In this document: positions 28,033 through 37,131 of the stretch, piece by piece
Layout: the number at the start of each line of letters is the position of its first letter
How positions within the stretch are numbered: position 1 is the stretch's first letter
Assembly (NCBI GenBank): GCA_902550555.1
Contig: CACCZR010000008.1
Coordinates: 1-64,000 of the forward strand
Length of the DNA: 64,000 nt
Direction: 5' to 3'
Source: an uncultured SAR116 cluster alpha proteobacterium
GTDB taxonomy: Bacteria > Pseudomonadota > Alphaproteobacteria > Puniceispirillales > Marisalimonadaceae
Notes under the pieces: model-generated
The model's input: the letters and a program-made list of their open reading frames with translations, nothing else
What the model was told of the DNA's origin: nothing
Databases searched by the model: none
Program-made: the position numbers and the translations under genes

Positions 28033-28808
28033 TGGAAGTATTGAAGTACAATCTTAAAAAAATAGCTGTTATAACTGGAGCCAGTGAAGGAATTGGAGCA
28101 GCTTTAGTAAATGAACTTTTAGTAAATAATTATAAGGTAATAGCTATAAGTCGAAATTCTAAAAAATTATCAAAATTAAAATCTTTTAATTCAAAATTTA
28201 AAAATGATTTACAAATTTTTTCAGCAGATGTGACAAACTTATCTCAACTTTTATCTATTGCAAAACAAATTGATTCACCAGATCTTTTGATTTTAAATGC
28301 AGGGATATATGAACCAGTATCAATTGAAAAGTTTTCTGTAGAGACTTTTGTAAAACAATCGGAAATAAATTATTTAGGAGTCATTAAATCCTTTGATGCT
28401 TTTATAAAAAAAATGATTTTAAGGAGGGTTGGCACAGTTTTGATTATGTCATCCATAGCTGGTTGGATAGGTTTGCCAAAAGCATCTGCTTATGCACCCA
28501 CAAAATCTGCACTTCGATTATTTGCTCAATCTATAAGGTATGATTTAGCTAAGTATAATATAGCAGTTAAATTATGTTCTCCTGGATTTGTGAACACAAA
28601 AGCTGTAAAAGTTAACAATTTTAAGATGCCAGGATTAATTGAACCTGATATAGCTGCAAAAAAAATATTAAAAAATTTAAATAGTAAAAAATTTGAGATT
28701 ACTTTTCCTTGGTTGTTTTCTACTTTTATGAAGTTTCTAACATATTTTCCAGATAATCTTTCTTACAAATTTATTAAATACGTAACATTATATGAAAAAG
28801 AAAAATAA
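28032..28808 (+). CDS. Short-chain dehydrogenase/reductase
   Basis: A 258-residue classical SDR: cofactor motif TGASEGIGAALV near residue 15, NAG in LILNAGIYEP, catalytic Ser in VLIMSSIAGW and YxxxK in AYAPTKSALRLFA. A C-terminal extension (WLFSTFMKFLTYFP) is hydrophobic and may sit at the membrane. SDR genes of this type, with an NTF2-like partner, commonly accompany photolyase/FAD-oxidoreductase/DUF1365/CFA clusters such as the convergent one that follows. A lipid-linked substrate is therefore plausible but inferred. Confidence 0.85.
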   Translation: MEVLKYNLKKIAVITGASEGIGAALVNELLVNNYKVIAISRNSKKLSKLKSFNSKFKNDLQIFSADVTNLSQLLSIAKQIDSPDLLILNAGIYEPVSIEKFSVETFVKQSEINYLGVIKSFDAFIKKMILRRVGTVLIMSSIAGWIGLPKASAYAPTKSALRLFAQSIRYDLAKYNIAVKLCSPGFVNTKAVKVNNFKMPGLIEPDIAAKKILKNLNSKKFEITFPWLFSTFMKFLTYFPDNLSYKFIKYVTLYEKEK

Positions 28809-29220
28809 TATTGAAAATTATATAAAATTATTTGAAAACTTAAATCTAGAAAATTTAAACAAATTTGATGAGTTATTAGACGACAATATTCATTTCGAAG
28901 ATCCTTTTAATAAAGTTAATGGAATTAAAAATTTCAAAAGAATCTTTTCAAATACTTTAAAAAATTTAGATGATGTAAAATTTAAGGTTTTAAATATTAT
29001 CTCAAAAAAAAATATTCATATCATAAAGTGGGAAATGACTTATTTTGCATTTAATAAAAGTAATTCTATTTTTGGTCTTTCGGAAGTAACTATTAGTGAA
29101 AACAATAAAATTGTTTCACATATTGACTATTGGGATAGTTATAATAATTTTTACACTCAAATACCATTCTTTGGACTGATATTTAAATTTGTTTTAAGTC
29201 TTATAAAAAAGAAACTTTAA
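28792..29220 (+). CDS. NTF2-like (SnoaL-type) protein
   Basis: A 142-residue protein with the cone-like NTF2 fold pattern: N-terminal helices, LLDDNIHFEDPFNKVNGI, FKVLNIISKKNIHIIKWEMTY, then ISENNKIVSHIDYWDSYNNFY. It ends in a hydrophobic helix (FFGLIFKFVLSLI). It overlaps the SDR gene by 17 bp, so the two are translationally linked. The protein may bind a small hydrophobic ligand in lipid modification. It ends convergently with the CFA-synthase gene, overlapping by 4 bp. Confidence 0.72.
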   Translation: MKKKNNIENYIKLFENLNLENLNKFDELLDDNIHFEDPFNKVNGIKNFKRIFSNTLKNLDDVKFKVLNIISKKNIHIIKWEMTYFAFNKSNSIFGLSEVTISENNKIVSHIDYWDSYNNFYTQIPFFGLIFKFVLSLIKKKL

Positions 29221-30383
29221 TTATGCATTATTTTAATTTGGTTTAGACCAATTCTTTTAGTTTTAAAACCACTTTCACAATAAGCTAAGTAATAATTCCA
29301 CAATCTTATAAACCTTTCATCAAATCCATTATTTTTAATTTCATTTAAGGATGAGTTGAAATTTTTTCTCCATTTTTTTAAAGTTTTTGCATAATGTTCT
29401 GCATAATTATTATTTTCAATAATTTTTAATTTGTTATTTTCTAAAATATTCTTGAGTATTTTTATACTTGGTAACATTCCTCCTGGAAAAATATGTTTTT
29501 GAATAAAATCTGGATTTTTTTTATAATACTCAAAGGCATTATCTTTGATTGTAATTATTTGCAAAACAATTATTCCATTTCGATTTAATAAAGATTTTAA
29601 TTTTTTAAAGTAAATGTCCCAAAATTCTCTGCCTACAGCTTCAAACATTTCTATAGATATTATTTTATCAAATTGACCTGAAAGATCCCTGTAATCTTTA
29701 TTTAATATATTTATATTTTTATTCTTTATTTTTAAAAACTTTGATGTCACATACTTGTATTGTTCGTCTGAAATTGTTGTTGTTGTAATTTTACAATTAA
29801 AACAACTGGTTATTTGATCAACAAAACCGCCCCAGCCAGAACCAATTTCTAAGACTTTGTCACTATCTTTTATTTCGGCTAAATTTAATAATTTATTATA
29901 TTTATTTCTTTGGGCTATTTGCAAATTATCAGTTTCATTTTTAAAAATTGCCGATGAATATGTCATTGATTTATCAAGCCAAATTTTATAAAAATTATTT
30001 CCTAAATCATAATGAGAATGAATATTTTTCTTTGACCCTTTTTTTGTGTTTCTATTGAAATGATGATTTAATTTATTTTTAATTTTAAATAAAAAATTAT
30101 ACTTAATGTTTTTTTCAACTTCATCATTGTTAATGGCAAAATAACTTAATAGATCTTCTAAATTAGATGTTTTTATATTTCCATTAACATACTCTTCTCC
30201 AAATGCAACAGAACCCTCAATTAGTATTTTTTTTATGATATCTTTATCTTCAATTTTTAAATTAGCAGAAGGTCCTGGAAATTTCCCAGAAATAAAATGA
30301 TGGTTTTCATTAATTGATAAATTTAACTTACCATGTTTTAAATTACTTAAAGCTAATATAAAGATTTTTGTCCACATATTCAT
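29217..30383 (-). CDS. Cyclopropane-fatty-acyl-phospholipid synthase-family methyltransferase
   Basis: About 388 residues (a start at 30401 overlapping the previous gene is also possible). The SAM-binding motif is DKVLEIGSGWGGFVDQ. Upstream is HSHYDLGNNFYKIWLDKSMTYSSAIF, the lipid-methyltransferase signature; described by parts YDLGNNFY and MTYSSAIF. Later motifs are SIEMFEAVGREFW and HIFPGGMLPS. It methylates unsaturated acyl chains of membrane phospholipids. It is the last gene of the photolyase operon. In Rhodobacter sphaeroides related genes belong to the sigma-E/ChrR singlet-oxygen response and furan-fatty-acid pathway. Confidence 0.88.
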   Translation of the reverse strand: MNMWTKIFILALSNLKHGKLNLSINENHHFISGKFPGPSANLKIEDKDIIKKILIEGSVAFGEEYVNGNIKTSNLEDLLSYFAINNDEVEKNIKYNFLFKIKNKLNHHFNRNTKKGSKKNIHSHYDLGNNFYKIWLDKSMTYSSAIFKNETDNLQIAQRNKYNKLLNLAEIKDSDKVLEIGSGWGGFVDQITSCFNCKITTTTISDEQYKYVTSKFLKIKNKNINILNKDYRDLSGQFDKIISIEMFEAVGREFWDIYFKKLKSLLNRNGIIVLQIITIKDNAFEYYKKNPDFIQKHIFPGGMLPSIKILKNILENNKLKIIENNNYAEHYAKTLKKWRKNFNSSLNEIKNNGFDERFIRLWNYYLAYCESGFKTKRIGLNQIKIMHN

Positions 30384-30384
30384 T

Positions 30385-31155
30385 TTATGATTTTTCAGCA
30401 AAGGTATTTTTAATTTTATTGTCTAGAGGTTTTTTTTCGATCTTAATTTTTTTTAAAAATAATTTCAATGCTTGATAGTGAATATTTATCCACACTTTTC
30501 CAGGAAATATCAAATTTTTAATCAATGCAGCAAGTAATGAATAGTTGTTGTCATTAATAATTTTAGCATTTAAAAATGCCTTTAATTTTATGATATCTTT
30601 TACAATATAATTTATTTTCACAAAAACTGACTTATTTTTAAAATTTGACAAAATTTCGTAATATCCGTCATTCTTGAAAAAAGGTGATACAAACATTCTT
30701 TTATGAAATCTACTTTTAGGAACTTTATTCTTTGTTATGTAGTGATGTATGTCGCCAAATGTGTTTTTAACTTCATATATGGTATGTGTGATTTGGTTAT
30801 TATAAGAAAAAAAATATATTGAAATTGGATTAAAGCCAAAGTTAAAAATTCTTGGAAAACATAAAAGGTAAATGTCATCAAATTTTTTTATTTTTGATAA
30901 TTTAATAATATATTCTTTTAAACATTCAATTTTTTTATCATTTCGATTACCATGATCTTTTACGTACCATGATAGAATATTAAATTTATTAATAGATAAT
31001 AATGAAAATTTCTTACACATAGATGGCATATTGCAACTTTTAATTTTAGAAATATTTATAAGTAAAAAAAGATGAAGATTTGTAAACTTATGTTTTGTTT
31101 TTCCAAGCCTTTGATGAATTATTTTCCCCTCATAAAAATTAATTAGACTTTTCAT
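30385..31155 (-). CDS. DUF1365 family protein
   Basis: A 256-residue protein with the DUF1365 pattern: the N-terminal IIHQRLGKTKHKFTN, then LLCFPRIFNFGFNPISIYF, HTIYEVKNTFGD, KRMFVSPFF and the C-terminal LIKNLIFPGKVWINIHYQALKLFLK. The family is nearly always encoded between a FAD-dependent oxidoreductase and a CFA-synthase homologue, as here. Biochemistry is not settled. It overlaps the oxidoreductase gene by 17 bp and is followed 1 bp later by the CFA gene. Confidence 0.9.
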   Translation of the reverse strand: MKSLINFYEGKIIHQRLGKTKHKFTNLHLFLLINISKIKSCNMPSMCKKFSLLSINKFNILSWYVKDHGNRNDKKIECLKEYIIKLSKIKKFDDIYLLCFPRIFNFGFNPISIYFFSYNNQITHTIYEVKNTFGDIHHYITKNKVPKSRFHKRMFVSPFFKNDGYYEILSNFKNKSVFVKINYIVKDIIKLKAFLNAKIINDNNYSLLAALIKNLIFPGKVWINIHYQALKLFLKKIKIEKKPLDNKIKNTFAEKS

Positions 31156-32416
31156 TCTTTTCTATCCAACTAAGATCAACTTTTAATATATTTGCAATAT
31201 TTAAAGCAGATTTAACACCATCTTCATGAAATCCAAATCCGTTCCAAGCACCTGCAAAAAAAATATTATTTTTACCTTGATATGATTTAATTTGTTTTTG
31301 CACTAATAAAGAGTTTTTATCATAAATAGGGTGCTCATATTTGAATATTTTTATAATTTTATTTTCTTTTGGAATTTCAATTGGATTTAACGTTATAAAA
31401 ATATTTTTATCTGCATCTAAATTTTGTAATTTATTCATCCAATAGGTTATGCATGAAATTTGTTTTTTAGAATTGGTGCTATAATTCCAACTTGACCAAA
31501 ATAATTTATTTTTAGGCATTAAACTTTGATCAAAATGAAGATAAGCTAAATTATTTTGATATCTAAATTTATTTAATAATATAGAAACATTTTTATCTAT
31601 ACTCTTAACGATTTTAGAAGATTGATCTGTATGACATGCTAAAACAACATAGTCAAACTCATACTTTTTATTTTTTTTATCTATAACTAACTGTTTTGAT
31701 TTATTTTTTTTAATACTAATTATTTCAGTTTCTAGTTTAAATGAATTATTTTTATTTACTTTCAAATATGAAATTAAACTATCAACATAATTTCTTGAAC
31801 CACCTTTAATTGTTCTCCATTGAGGTCTTTCAACAAAATTAAGTAATTGATGATTGTTATAAAAATCAAAAAGAGATTTTACTGGAAACTTTAAAATTTC
31901 TTTTTCTGGTGATGACCAAATAGCAGAAGCCATTGGTGTTATATGATATTTATTAAAGTGATTTGAAAAATTAAATTTATTTAAAAATTCATCTAATGTG
32001 CAATCGTCATCAACTTTTTTCAGATATTTTGGACTAAGTTTAAAAAATCTAAAAATATCATAAATCATTTTATGATAATTTTTATCAAATAAGTTTTTAT
32101 AATTTCCTAACATTCCAATTAAAGATCCTGAATATTCAAAACTTTTATCAACAGACATTGCAAAGGACATATCTGAAATATCGCTTGGCGTGTTTAGATA
32201 ATCAAGAATTTTAATAAAGTTGGGATAATTCTTTTTGTTATATACTATAAATCCACAATCAATTGGAATATTTTTATTTACATAATTAAAATCATACGTA
32301 TTTGCATGTCCACCAAACTTTTTGTTTTTTTCAAATAATGTAATATCTGAAAATTTAGATAAATAAAAAGCTGTAGACAAGCCAGATATCCCTGATCCAA
32401 TAATTGCTATTTTCAT
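31139..32416 (-). CDS. FAD-dependent oxidoreductase (amine-oxidase/desaturase type)
   Basis: A 425-residue flavoprotein: IAIIGSGISGLSTAFYL (dinucleotide fold) at residues 3-19, FEKNKKFGGHANT, and the C-terminal FFAGAWNGFGFHEDGVKSA that completes the FAD site. It belongs to the group found with DUF1365 and CFA-synthase genes, thought to oxidise or desaturate methylated acyl chains. Its ATG overlaps the photolyase TGA (ATGA). Confidence 0.88.
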   Translation of the reverse strand: MKIAIIGSGISGLSTAFYLSKFSDITLFEKNKKFGGHANTYDFNYVNKNIPIDCGFIVYNKKNYPNFIKILDYLNTPSDISDMSFAMSVDKSFEYSGSLIGMLGNYKNLFDKNYHKMIYDIFRFFKLSPKYLKKVDDDCTLDEFLNKFNFSNHFNKYHITPMASAIWSSPEKEILKFPVKSLFDFYNNHQLLNFVERPQWRTIKGGSRNYVDSLISYLKVNKNNSFKLETEIISIKKNKSKQLVIDKKNKKYEFDYVVLACHTDQSSKIVKSIDKNVSILLNKFRYQNNLAYLHFDQSLMPKNKLFWSSWNYSTNSKKQISCITYWMNKLQNLDADKNIFITLNPIEIPKENKIIKIFKYEHPIYDKNSLLVQKQIKSYQGKNNIFFAGAWNGFGFHEDGVKSALNIANILKVDLSWIEKNEKSN

Positions 32417-33837
32417 GAATTAAGCTTTCTTAAATTTGAATAAGTTTCTAATGCTCTTTCCCTTGCAAATTTATGATCAACTATCATTGACTTATATGTA
32501 CTTTTCGATGGTGAATGAATTTCTTTTGGATCAATATTTTTTAATTCAGGAATATATTTTTTTATATATTTCCCTGATGAATCAAATTTTAAACTTTGTG
32601 TTAGAGGGTTAAATATTCTGAAAAAAGGTGCTGCATCTGCACCGCATCCTGCAACCCATTGCCAACTTGCATAGTTCGAAGCAAAGTCTGCATCTAATAA
32701 AGTATCATGAAACCAATTAGCTCCCCACTGCCAGGGAATTAATAAATGTTTTGTTAAAAAAGACGCTGTAATCATTCTTGCTCTATTATGCATCCAACCT
32801 GTATTCCATAATTCTTTCATAGCTGCATCTACTATAGGATATCCTGTATTTCCTTTAGTCCAAGCTTTAAAATTTTCTTCATTATTATCCCATTTGAAAT
32901 GATCAAAATTTTCTTTAATATTTTCTTTATCTAAATTTGGATATAAAAACATCAAATTTACTGCAAACTCTCTCCAAATAATTTCAGAAAGAAAAACTTT
33001 GCGGCCATTTGAAATTTTTTCATAATTTTGATTGTTACATGTCATGTTCCAAATCTTTACAGGAGAAATTTCTCCAAAATGTAAATGTGGTGAAAGTTTT
33101 GAAGTCCCATCTTTAAATGGAAAATTTCTATCTTCATCATAATCATCAATGCCCTTTGATATAAATTTTTCTAATTTATTTAATGCAACTTCCTCACCAA
33201 CATGCCAAACACCATTAAACTTTTTCATCCAGTTGTTAGAAATCAAATTTAGTTCACTTAGTTTTAGAGATGATGGTATTTTAAAATGGTATTTTGTTTT
33301 TGAAATGGGTAAAGATTCAGGTATAAAATGATTTACAAGTAAAGAGTTTTTATATGGTGTGAATACTTTTAAATTTTGGTTCTGTTTCCCTTTGATGTTC
33401 CAAGGCTCTACTAAAACCTTGCCATTATATGTTTGAACATTGATATTTAATCTTTTGAACTTTAATTTAATTTTTGTATCTCTTTCAACGCATTTAGCTT
33501 CGTATCTTCTATTCCAAAAAATACCATTAATTTTAATTTTTTTGATTAAATCAGAGAAAATTTTTTCTGGATCACCCTTAAAAAGATTAATATCAAAATC
33601 ATTTTTTTGAATTAAATCATTAGAAAAGTTTTCATTAAATTTTTTTAAACTGTTATACAACCACCATTTACTTGCAGATCCTAAATCAGTTGATAGGCAG
33701 TTAAAGTTTTCTAGTATATATATAATTGAAATTTGGCTATTATTTTTTTTTGCATATTCATTTGCGTGATATAGAGCAGGGTTATCTTCTAATCTAAGGT
33801 CATTTCTTAACCAAACTATTGTAATTTCAGAATTCAT
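32413..33837 (-). CDS. phrB: Deoxyribodipyrimidine photolyase
   Basis: A 474-residue photolyase taken from ATG 33837 (MNSEITIVWLRNDLRLEDNP). The N-terminal antenna-binding alpha/beta domain precedes the FAD domain. The FAD domain has TSKLSPHLHFGEISP, WREFAVNLMF, GYPIVDAAMKELWNTGWMHN and LDADFASNYASWQWVAGCGADAAP, with the Trp chain of class I CPD photolyases. It repairs UV cyclobutane dimers using blue light. Its start overlaps the stop of a 55-codon gene (TAATG), and it leads into the lipid-modification genes. Confidence 0.95.
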   Translation of the reverse strand: MNSEITIVWLRNDLRLEDNPALYHANEYAKKNNSQISIIYILENFNCLSTDLGSASKWWLYNSLKKFNENFSNDLIQKNDFDINLFKGDPEKIFSDLIKKIKINGIFWNRRYEAKCVERDTKIKLKFKRLNINVQTYNGKVLVEPWNIKGKQNQNLKVFTPYKNSLLVNHFIPESLPISKTKYHFKIPSSLKLSELNLISNNWMKKFNGVWHVGEEVALNKLEKFISKGIDDYDEDRNFPFKDGTSKLSPHLHFGEISPVKIWNMTCNNQNYEKISNGRKVFLSEIIWREFAVNLMFLYPNLDKENIKENFDHFKWDNNEENFKAWTKGNTGYPIVDAAMKELWNTGWMHNRARMITASFLTKHLLIPWQWGANWFHDTLLDADFASNYASWQWVAGCGADAAPFFRIFNPLTQSLKFDSSGKYIKKYIPELKNIDPKEIHSPSKSTYKSMIVDHKFARERALETYSNLRKLNS

Positions 33838-34004
33838 TAATTGGTTTTTCTTATAATGCCACCCCTTGGCGTGCACTTATCTGAAAACATTTGTTGTAAC
33901 ATTGATTCTTTACATTTTAAGTGATCAGGTGTTGGTAAATTTGAATATTCTCTATACATCGATGATAATACAAGGATAACTAGAAGCGTAAGTAAAATCC
34001 ACAT
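33837..34004 (-). CDS. 55-residue membrane peptide upstream of photolyase
   Basis: This small ORF runs from ATG 34004 to TAA 33837. The product opens MWILLTLLVILVLSSMY, a single transmembrane helix or signal anchor. A short polar domain with two cysteines follows (LKCKES and SDKCTPRGG). Its stop codon shares a base with the photolyase ATG (TAATG), and it begins 13 bp after the YcgN-like gene, so it fits tightly in the operon. I recognise no family; the two cysteines after a membrane segment could form a periplasmic disulfide. Support is from placement and composition. Confidence 0.65.
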   Translation of the reverse strand: MWILLTLLVILVLSSMYREYSNLPTPDHLKCKESMLQQMFSDKCTPRGGIIRKTN

Positions 34005-34016
34005 TGTTTTTGACAC

Positions 34017-34460
34017 TTAATTATTCTCCCAATCGGTAATATAATTTTGTATTTTTTTTATATCAATTTCTTTTTCACTTGTAACTCGATTTCGTACACA
34101 CATTTTTTTTTTTTTCATTTCTTCAAAATTTCCTGTGAGTAAATAATGCCATGAAGGTAATTTTTTTCCTTCATTTATCAATCTGTAAGAGCAAGTTTTT
34201 GGCATCCACTTTAAAGTATCAATATTATTATAGCTTAAGGTTGTACAATCTTTAACTATCTTTTTTCTATTTATATAATTTGTACAATTCCCTGTTTTAA
34301 CACAAAGTAATTTACAAGAAATATTTGTATAAAATATTTCGCCATTATCCTCATCTTCTAGTTTGATCAGACAACATTTTCCACATCTGTCACAGAGAGC
34401 TTCCCATTCTTCTTTATTAAATTGGTTAAGTTTTTTTTTCCAAAATTTTTTCTTTAGCAT
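34017..34460 (-). CDS. YcgN/UPF0260-family cysteine-cluster protein
   Basis: A 147-residue protein from ATG 34460 (MLKKKFWKKK). The cysteine pattern is CDRCGKCC near residue 24, then SCKLL, GNCTNY, VKDCTTL and KTCSYR, as in the zinc/iron-binding YcgN family (UPF0260, YkgJ superfamily). WHYLLTG near the end is also typical. The metal and role are unknown. It is first in the photolyase operon. An upstream ATG at 34499 would overlap the divergent mnmC start. Confidence 0.85.
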   Translation of the reverse strand: MLKKKFWKKKLNQFNKEEWEALCDRCGKCCLIKLEDEDNGEIFYTNISCKLLCVKTGNCTNYINRKKIVKDCTTLSYNNIDTLKWMPKTCSYRLINEGKKLPSWHYLLTGNFEEMKKKKMCVRNRVTSEKEIDIKKIQNYITDWENN

Positions 34461-34488
34461 ACTATATAAATATATAGTTAGTAAATTA

Positions 34489-36264
34489 ATGGAAAACAAA
34501 TTAAAAAATATATCTGTTATAAGTTCAAATAAAATTTTGAAATCAGAAAAATTTAATGATTTTTATTTTAATTCAATAAATCCGACTAATGAATGTAAAT
34601 ACGTTTATATAGATGCTAATAATTTAATTAAAAAAATTGAACAAACATCAAATTTAGTTATAGGTGAGTTAGGTTTTGGTATAGGCTTAAATTTTCTTAT
34701 TACTGTTAAGTCACTTAAAAAAAAATTAATTAATAATAAACATCTTCACTATATAAGTTTCGAAGGGTACCCATTAGAACATAAACAATTAAAAGAAATA
34801 TACTCAAATTTCAAAGAACTTAATATTATTTCTAATGTATTACTAAATAGACTTCCTTTGAAAATGTCAGGTGTACATGATATTCATTTTCCAGAATATA
34901 ATACTACTCTGACCCTAATTTATGATGATTTTAGTTCTATTGAAAAATTTTCTTTTTTGGCTGATGCGTGGTATTTAGATGGATTTGCACCTAAGAAAAA
35001 TTTATCTGCTTGGACCGAAGATATTTTAAAAAATGTATATAAAAAAACAAAATTTGAGGGTACTTTTTCTACTTTTACATCTGCAACTAAAGTTAGAAAA
35101 GAGTTAATAAAAGTTGGTTTTGATGTCTCAAAAAAAATAGGCTTTTCTCATAAAAGAGAAATGCTAATAGGAATTAAAAGAAAAAATATAAAAAAAATTA
35201 ACTTGAGTTTTAATAATTTTAATATAGAGCCTGTTGCAATTATTGGAGGAGGGGTGACTGGAGCCTCATTAGCTTTTTCACTTAAAAAAAGAAATATAGA
35301 GTGTTTTATAGTTGAAAAAGGACATGAGTTAGGTAACGGTGCTAGTGGTAATTTGGTGGCTTTTCAAATGCCAAAATTAACATTAGATGACTCAATTTAT
35401 GGTATTTTTTCATTAAGAAGTTACTTATATTCAAGAAATCTTGCCATTAATCTAGATAGTGTTCCAATTTCTAATGGTGTAATAATTTTCCCAAATAGAG
35501 ATCGAGAGAAAAAAAAATTTGAAGAGTTATTAAATTTAAAATGGCCATACGAATTATTTCATAATTATAAAAGTGTTGAATTTCAAAATTTTAAAAATTT
35601 ACATATATTTCCAAAATCGGGAATTGTTGAAACAAAAAATTTTTTAAAAAATTTATCAAAATCTGCTAAGTTTATAAGTAACTTTGAAGTTAAAAAAATT
35701 GACCACTTTAAAAATAAGAAGATTTTATATAATACTGTTGGAGATACAATTTCTGCAAAGACAGTTGTTTGGGCAAATGGTTACGAGGTAAAAAATGAAC
35801 TTTTAAAAAAAATATGTATACCAACATCTGGTCAAGTTACATATATAAAAAAAGACGTAAATTTTGTGAATCAAAAATTAAACTATAGTTATGGAAATTT
35901 TTTCTCACAAGAATTTAACGATCTTCATCAAATTGGATCAACATTTTCAAAAGATTTAAAAAAGAATGAAGATTATAATAATAAACTAAATATTCGAAAC
36001 ATCCCATTGTTTTTAAAAGAAAAATTTAAATCTCAACTAAAAGTAGTTAATTCTCGTTTTAGCATAAGATCTTCTACTGCTAACAGATTACCTTACTTTG
36101 GATCACTTGAAGAAGAAAATGAATTTTTTATAGGAGGGATGGGGTCATGGGGATTTACCTATGCACCTTTTTTAAGTGAATTGCTAGTAAAACATATCAT
36201 GCATGAGCCAAAAATAATTGAAACAAAAATTTTAGAAAAATTAATTTTAGATTATAGATTTTAA
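34489..36264 (+). CDS. mnmC: Bifunctional tRNA mnm5s2U34 biosynthesis protein MnmC
   Basis: A 591-residue fusion from ATG 34489. The N-terminal SAM methyltransferase domain (about 1-235) has GELGFGIGLNFLI and WYLDGFAPKKNLSAWT. The C-terminal FAD oxidoreductase domain starts at VAIIGGGVTGASLAFSL (about 245) and contains GNGASGNLVAFQMPKL. It ends with RSSTANRLPYFG and FIGGMGSWGFTYAPFLSE. It converts cmnm5U to mnm5U at the tRNA wobble position. Only 28 bp separate it from the divergent YcgN start. Confidence 0.92.
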   Translation: MENKLKNISVISSNKILKSEKFNDFYFNSINPTNECKYVYIDANNLIKKIEQTSNLVIGELGFGIGLNFLITVKSLKKKLINNKHLHYISFEGYPLEHKQLKEIYSNFKELNIISNVLLNRLPLKMSGVHDIHFPEYNTTLTLIYDDFSSIEKFSFLADAWYLDGFAPKKNLSAWTEDILKNVYKKTKFEGTFSTFTSATKVRKELIKVGFDVSKKIGFSHKREMLIGIKRKNIKKINLSFNNFNIEPVAIIGGGVTGASLAFSLKKRNIECFIVEKGHELGNGASGNLVAFQMPKLTLDDSIYGIFSLRSYLYSRNLAINLDSVPISNGVIIFPNRDREKKKFEELLNLKWPYELFHNYKSVEFQNFKNLHIFPKSGIVETKNFLKNLSKSAKFISNFEVKKIDHFKNKKILYNTVGDTISAKTVVWANGYEVKNELLKKICIPTSGQVTYIKKDVNFVNQKLNYSYGNFFSQEFNDLHQIGSTFSKDLKKNEDYNNKLNIRNIPLFLKEKFKSQLKVVNSRFSIRSSTANRLPYFGSLEEENEFFIGGMGSWGFTYAPFLSELLVKHIMHEPKIIETKILEKLILDYRF

Positions 36265-36265
36265 A

Positions 36266-37090
36266 CTATTCTGCAGCTATTGATGCTTTAACATTTAATT
36301 TTTCAACTATACTTTTAAATATATTCTTAATATTATTTATATTTTTTTTAAGTTCAAAGGTACTTTCGTTCATATAGTAATTTTTCGAAATTTCAAGTTG
36401 AATTACATTTACATTTTCATCTTTATTTCCATATTTTCTAGTTATATATCCTCCTGAATAAGGGCTGTTGATTGACAATCTTAAATCTAAATTTTTAAAA
36501 TGATTAATTAAATCGTTTTTAAAGTTTTCTTCACTACTTTTTCCAAAGTTGTCACCGATAATAACGTCTGGAAAGTTTTTATTATTATTTGATAGCGTGG
36601 GCGTTGAATGTATGTCTATTAAGTATACAACTCCAAACTTTGATTTTAAGTAATTTATTCTTTTACTTAATTTTTTATGAAATGGATCATAATATTTCTC
36701 TAACATTTTTGATATATAAAAATTTGGCAATTTAGATTTAAAAATTTCCTCAGTATAACATTTTGAGGGTATGACTCCGAGGCCTGACTTAATTAATAAT
36801 ACTTCTTCATGAGGAGTAGTTTTTATTTTTAAATTAAACATTGAATCATCTAATGATTGCCTTGATCTATTTAAATCAACTACAGCTCTAGAGCATTCTG
36901 CGATAAAAATGTCTGCCAAATTCAAATTTATTTTTTCAATGAATGTATCTGTTTTAAAATCTTCCATTATTTTTAATTTTTTTATATCTATAGATTTATA
37001 TTTCAAAAACTCTTTTGGATAGTAATTTCCTGCATGAGGTATAGATATAATTAAAGGAGTAATTGGAGTTTTTCTGATATGAAATTGCAT
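36266..37090 (-). CDS. N-formylglutamate amidohydrolase family protein
   Basis: A 274-residue zinc hydrolase of the HutG/FGase family. Visible are IISIPHAGNYYPKEF (metal site), AVVDLNRSRQSLDDSMF, VYLIDIHSTP, PDVIIGDNFG, and SPYSGGYITRKYGNKDENVNVIQLE, given here in parts as SGGYITRKYG and VIQLEISK. It removes formyl from N-formylglutamate or related amides, in histidine breakdown. No other hut gene is adjacent. It is convergent with mnmC, 1 bp apart. Confidence 0.88.
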   Translation of the reverse strand: MQFHIRKTPITPLIISIPHAGNYYPKEFLKYKSIDIKKLKIMEDFKTDTFIEKINLNLADIFIAECSRAVVDLNRSRQSLDDSMFNLKIKTTPHEEVLLIKSGLGVIPSKCYTEEIFKSKLPNFYISKMLEKYYDPFHKKLSKRINYLKSKFGVVYLIDIHSTPTLSNNNKNFPDVIIGDNFGKSSEENFKNDLINHFKNLDLRLSINSPYSGGYITRKYGNKDENVNVIQLEISKNYYMNESTFELKKNINNIKNIFKSIVEKLNVKASIAAE

Positions 37091-37131
37091 TTTTTCTTTA
37101 AATAAATTATTTTTTATAAAGTTAATTAATT

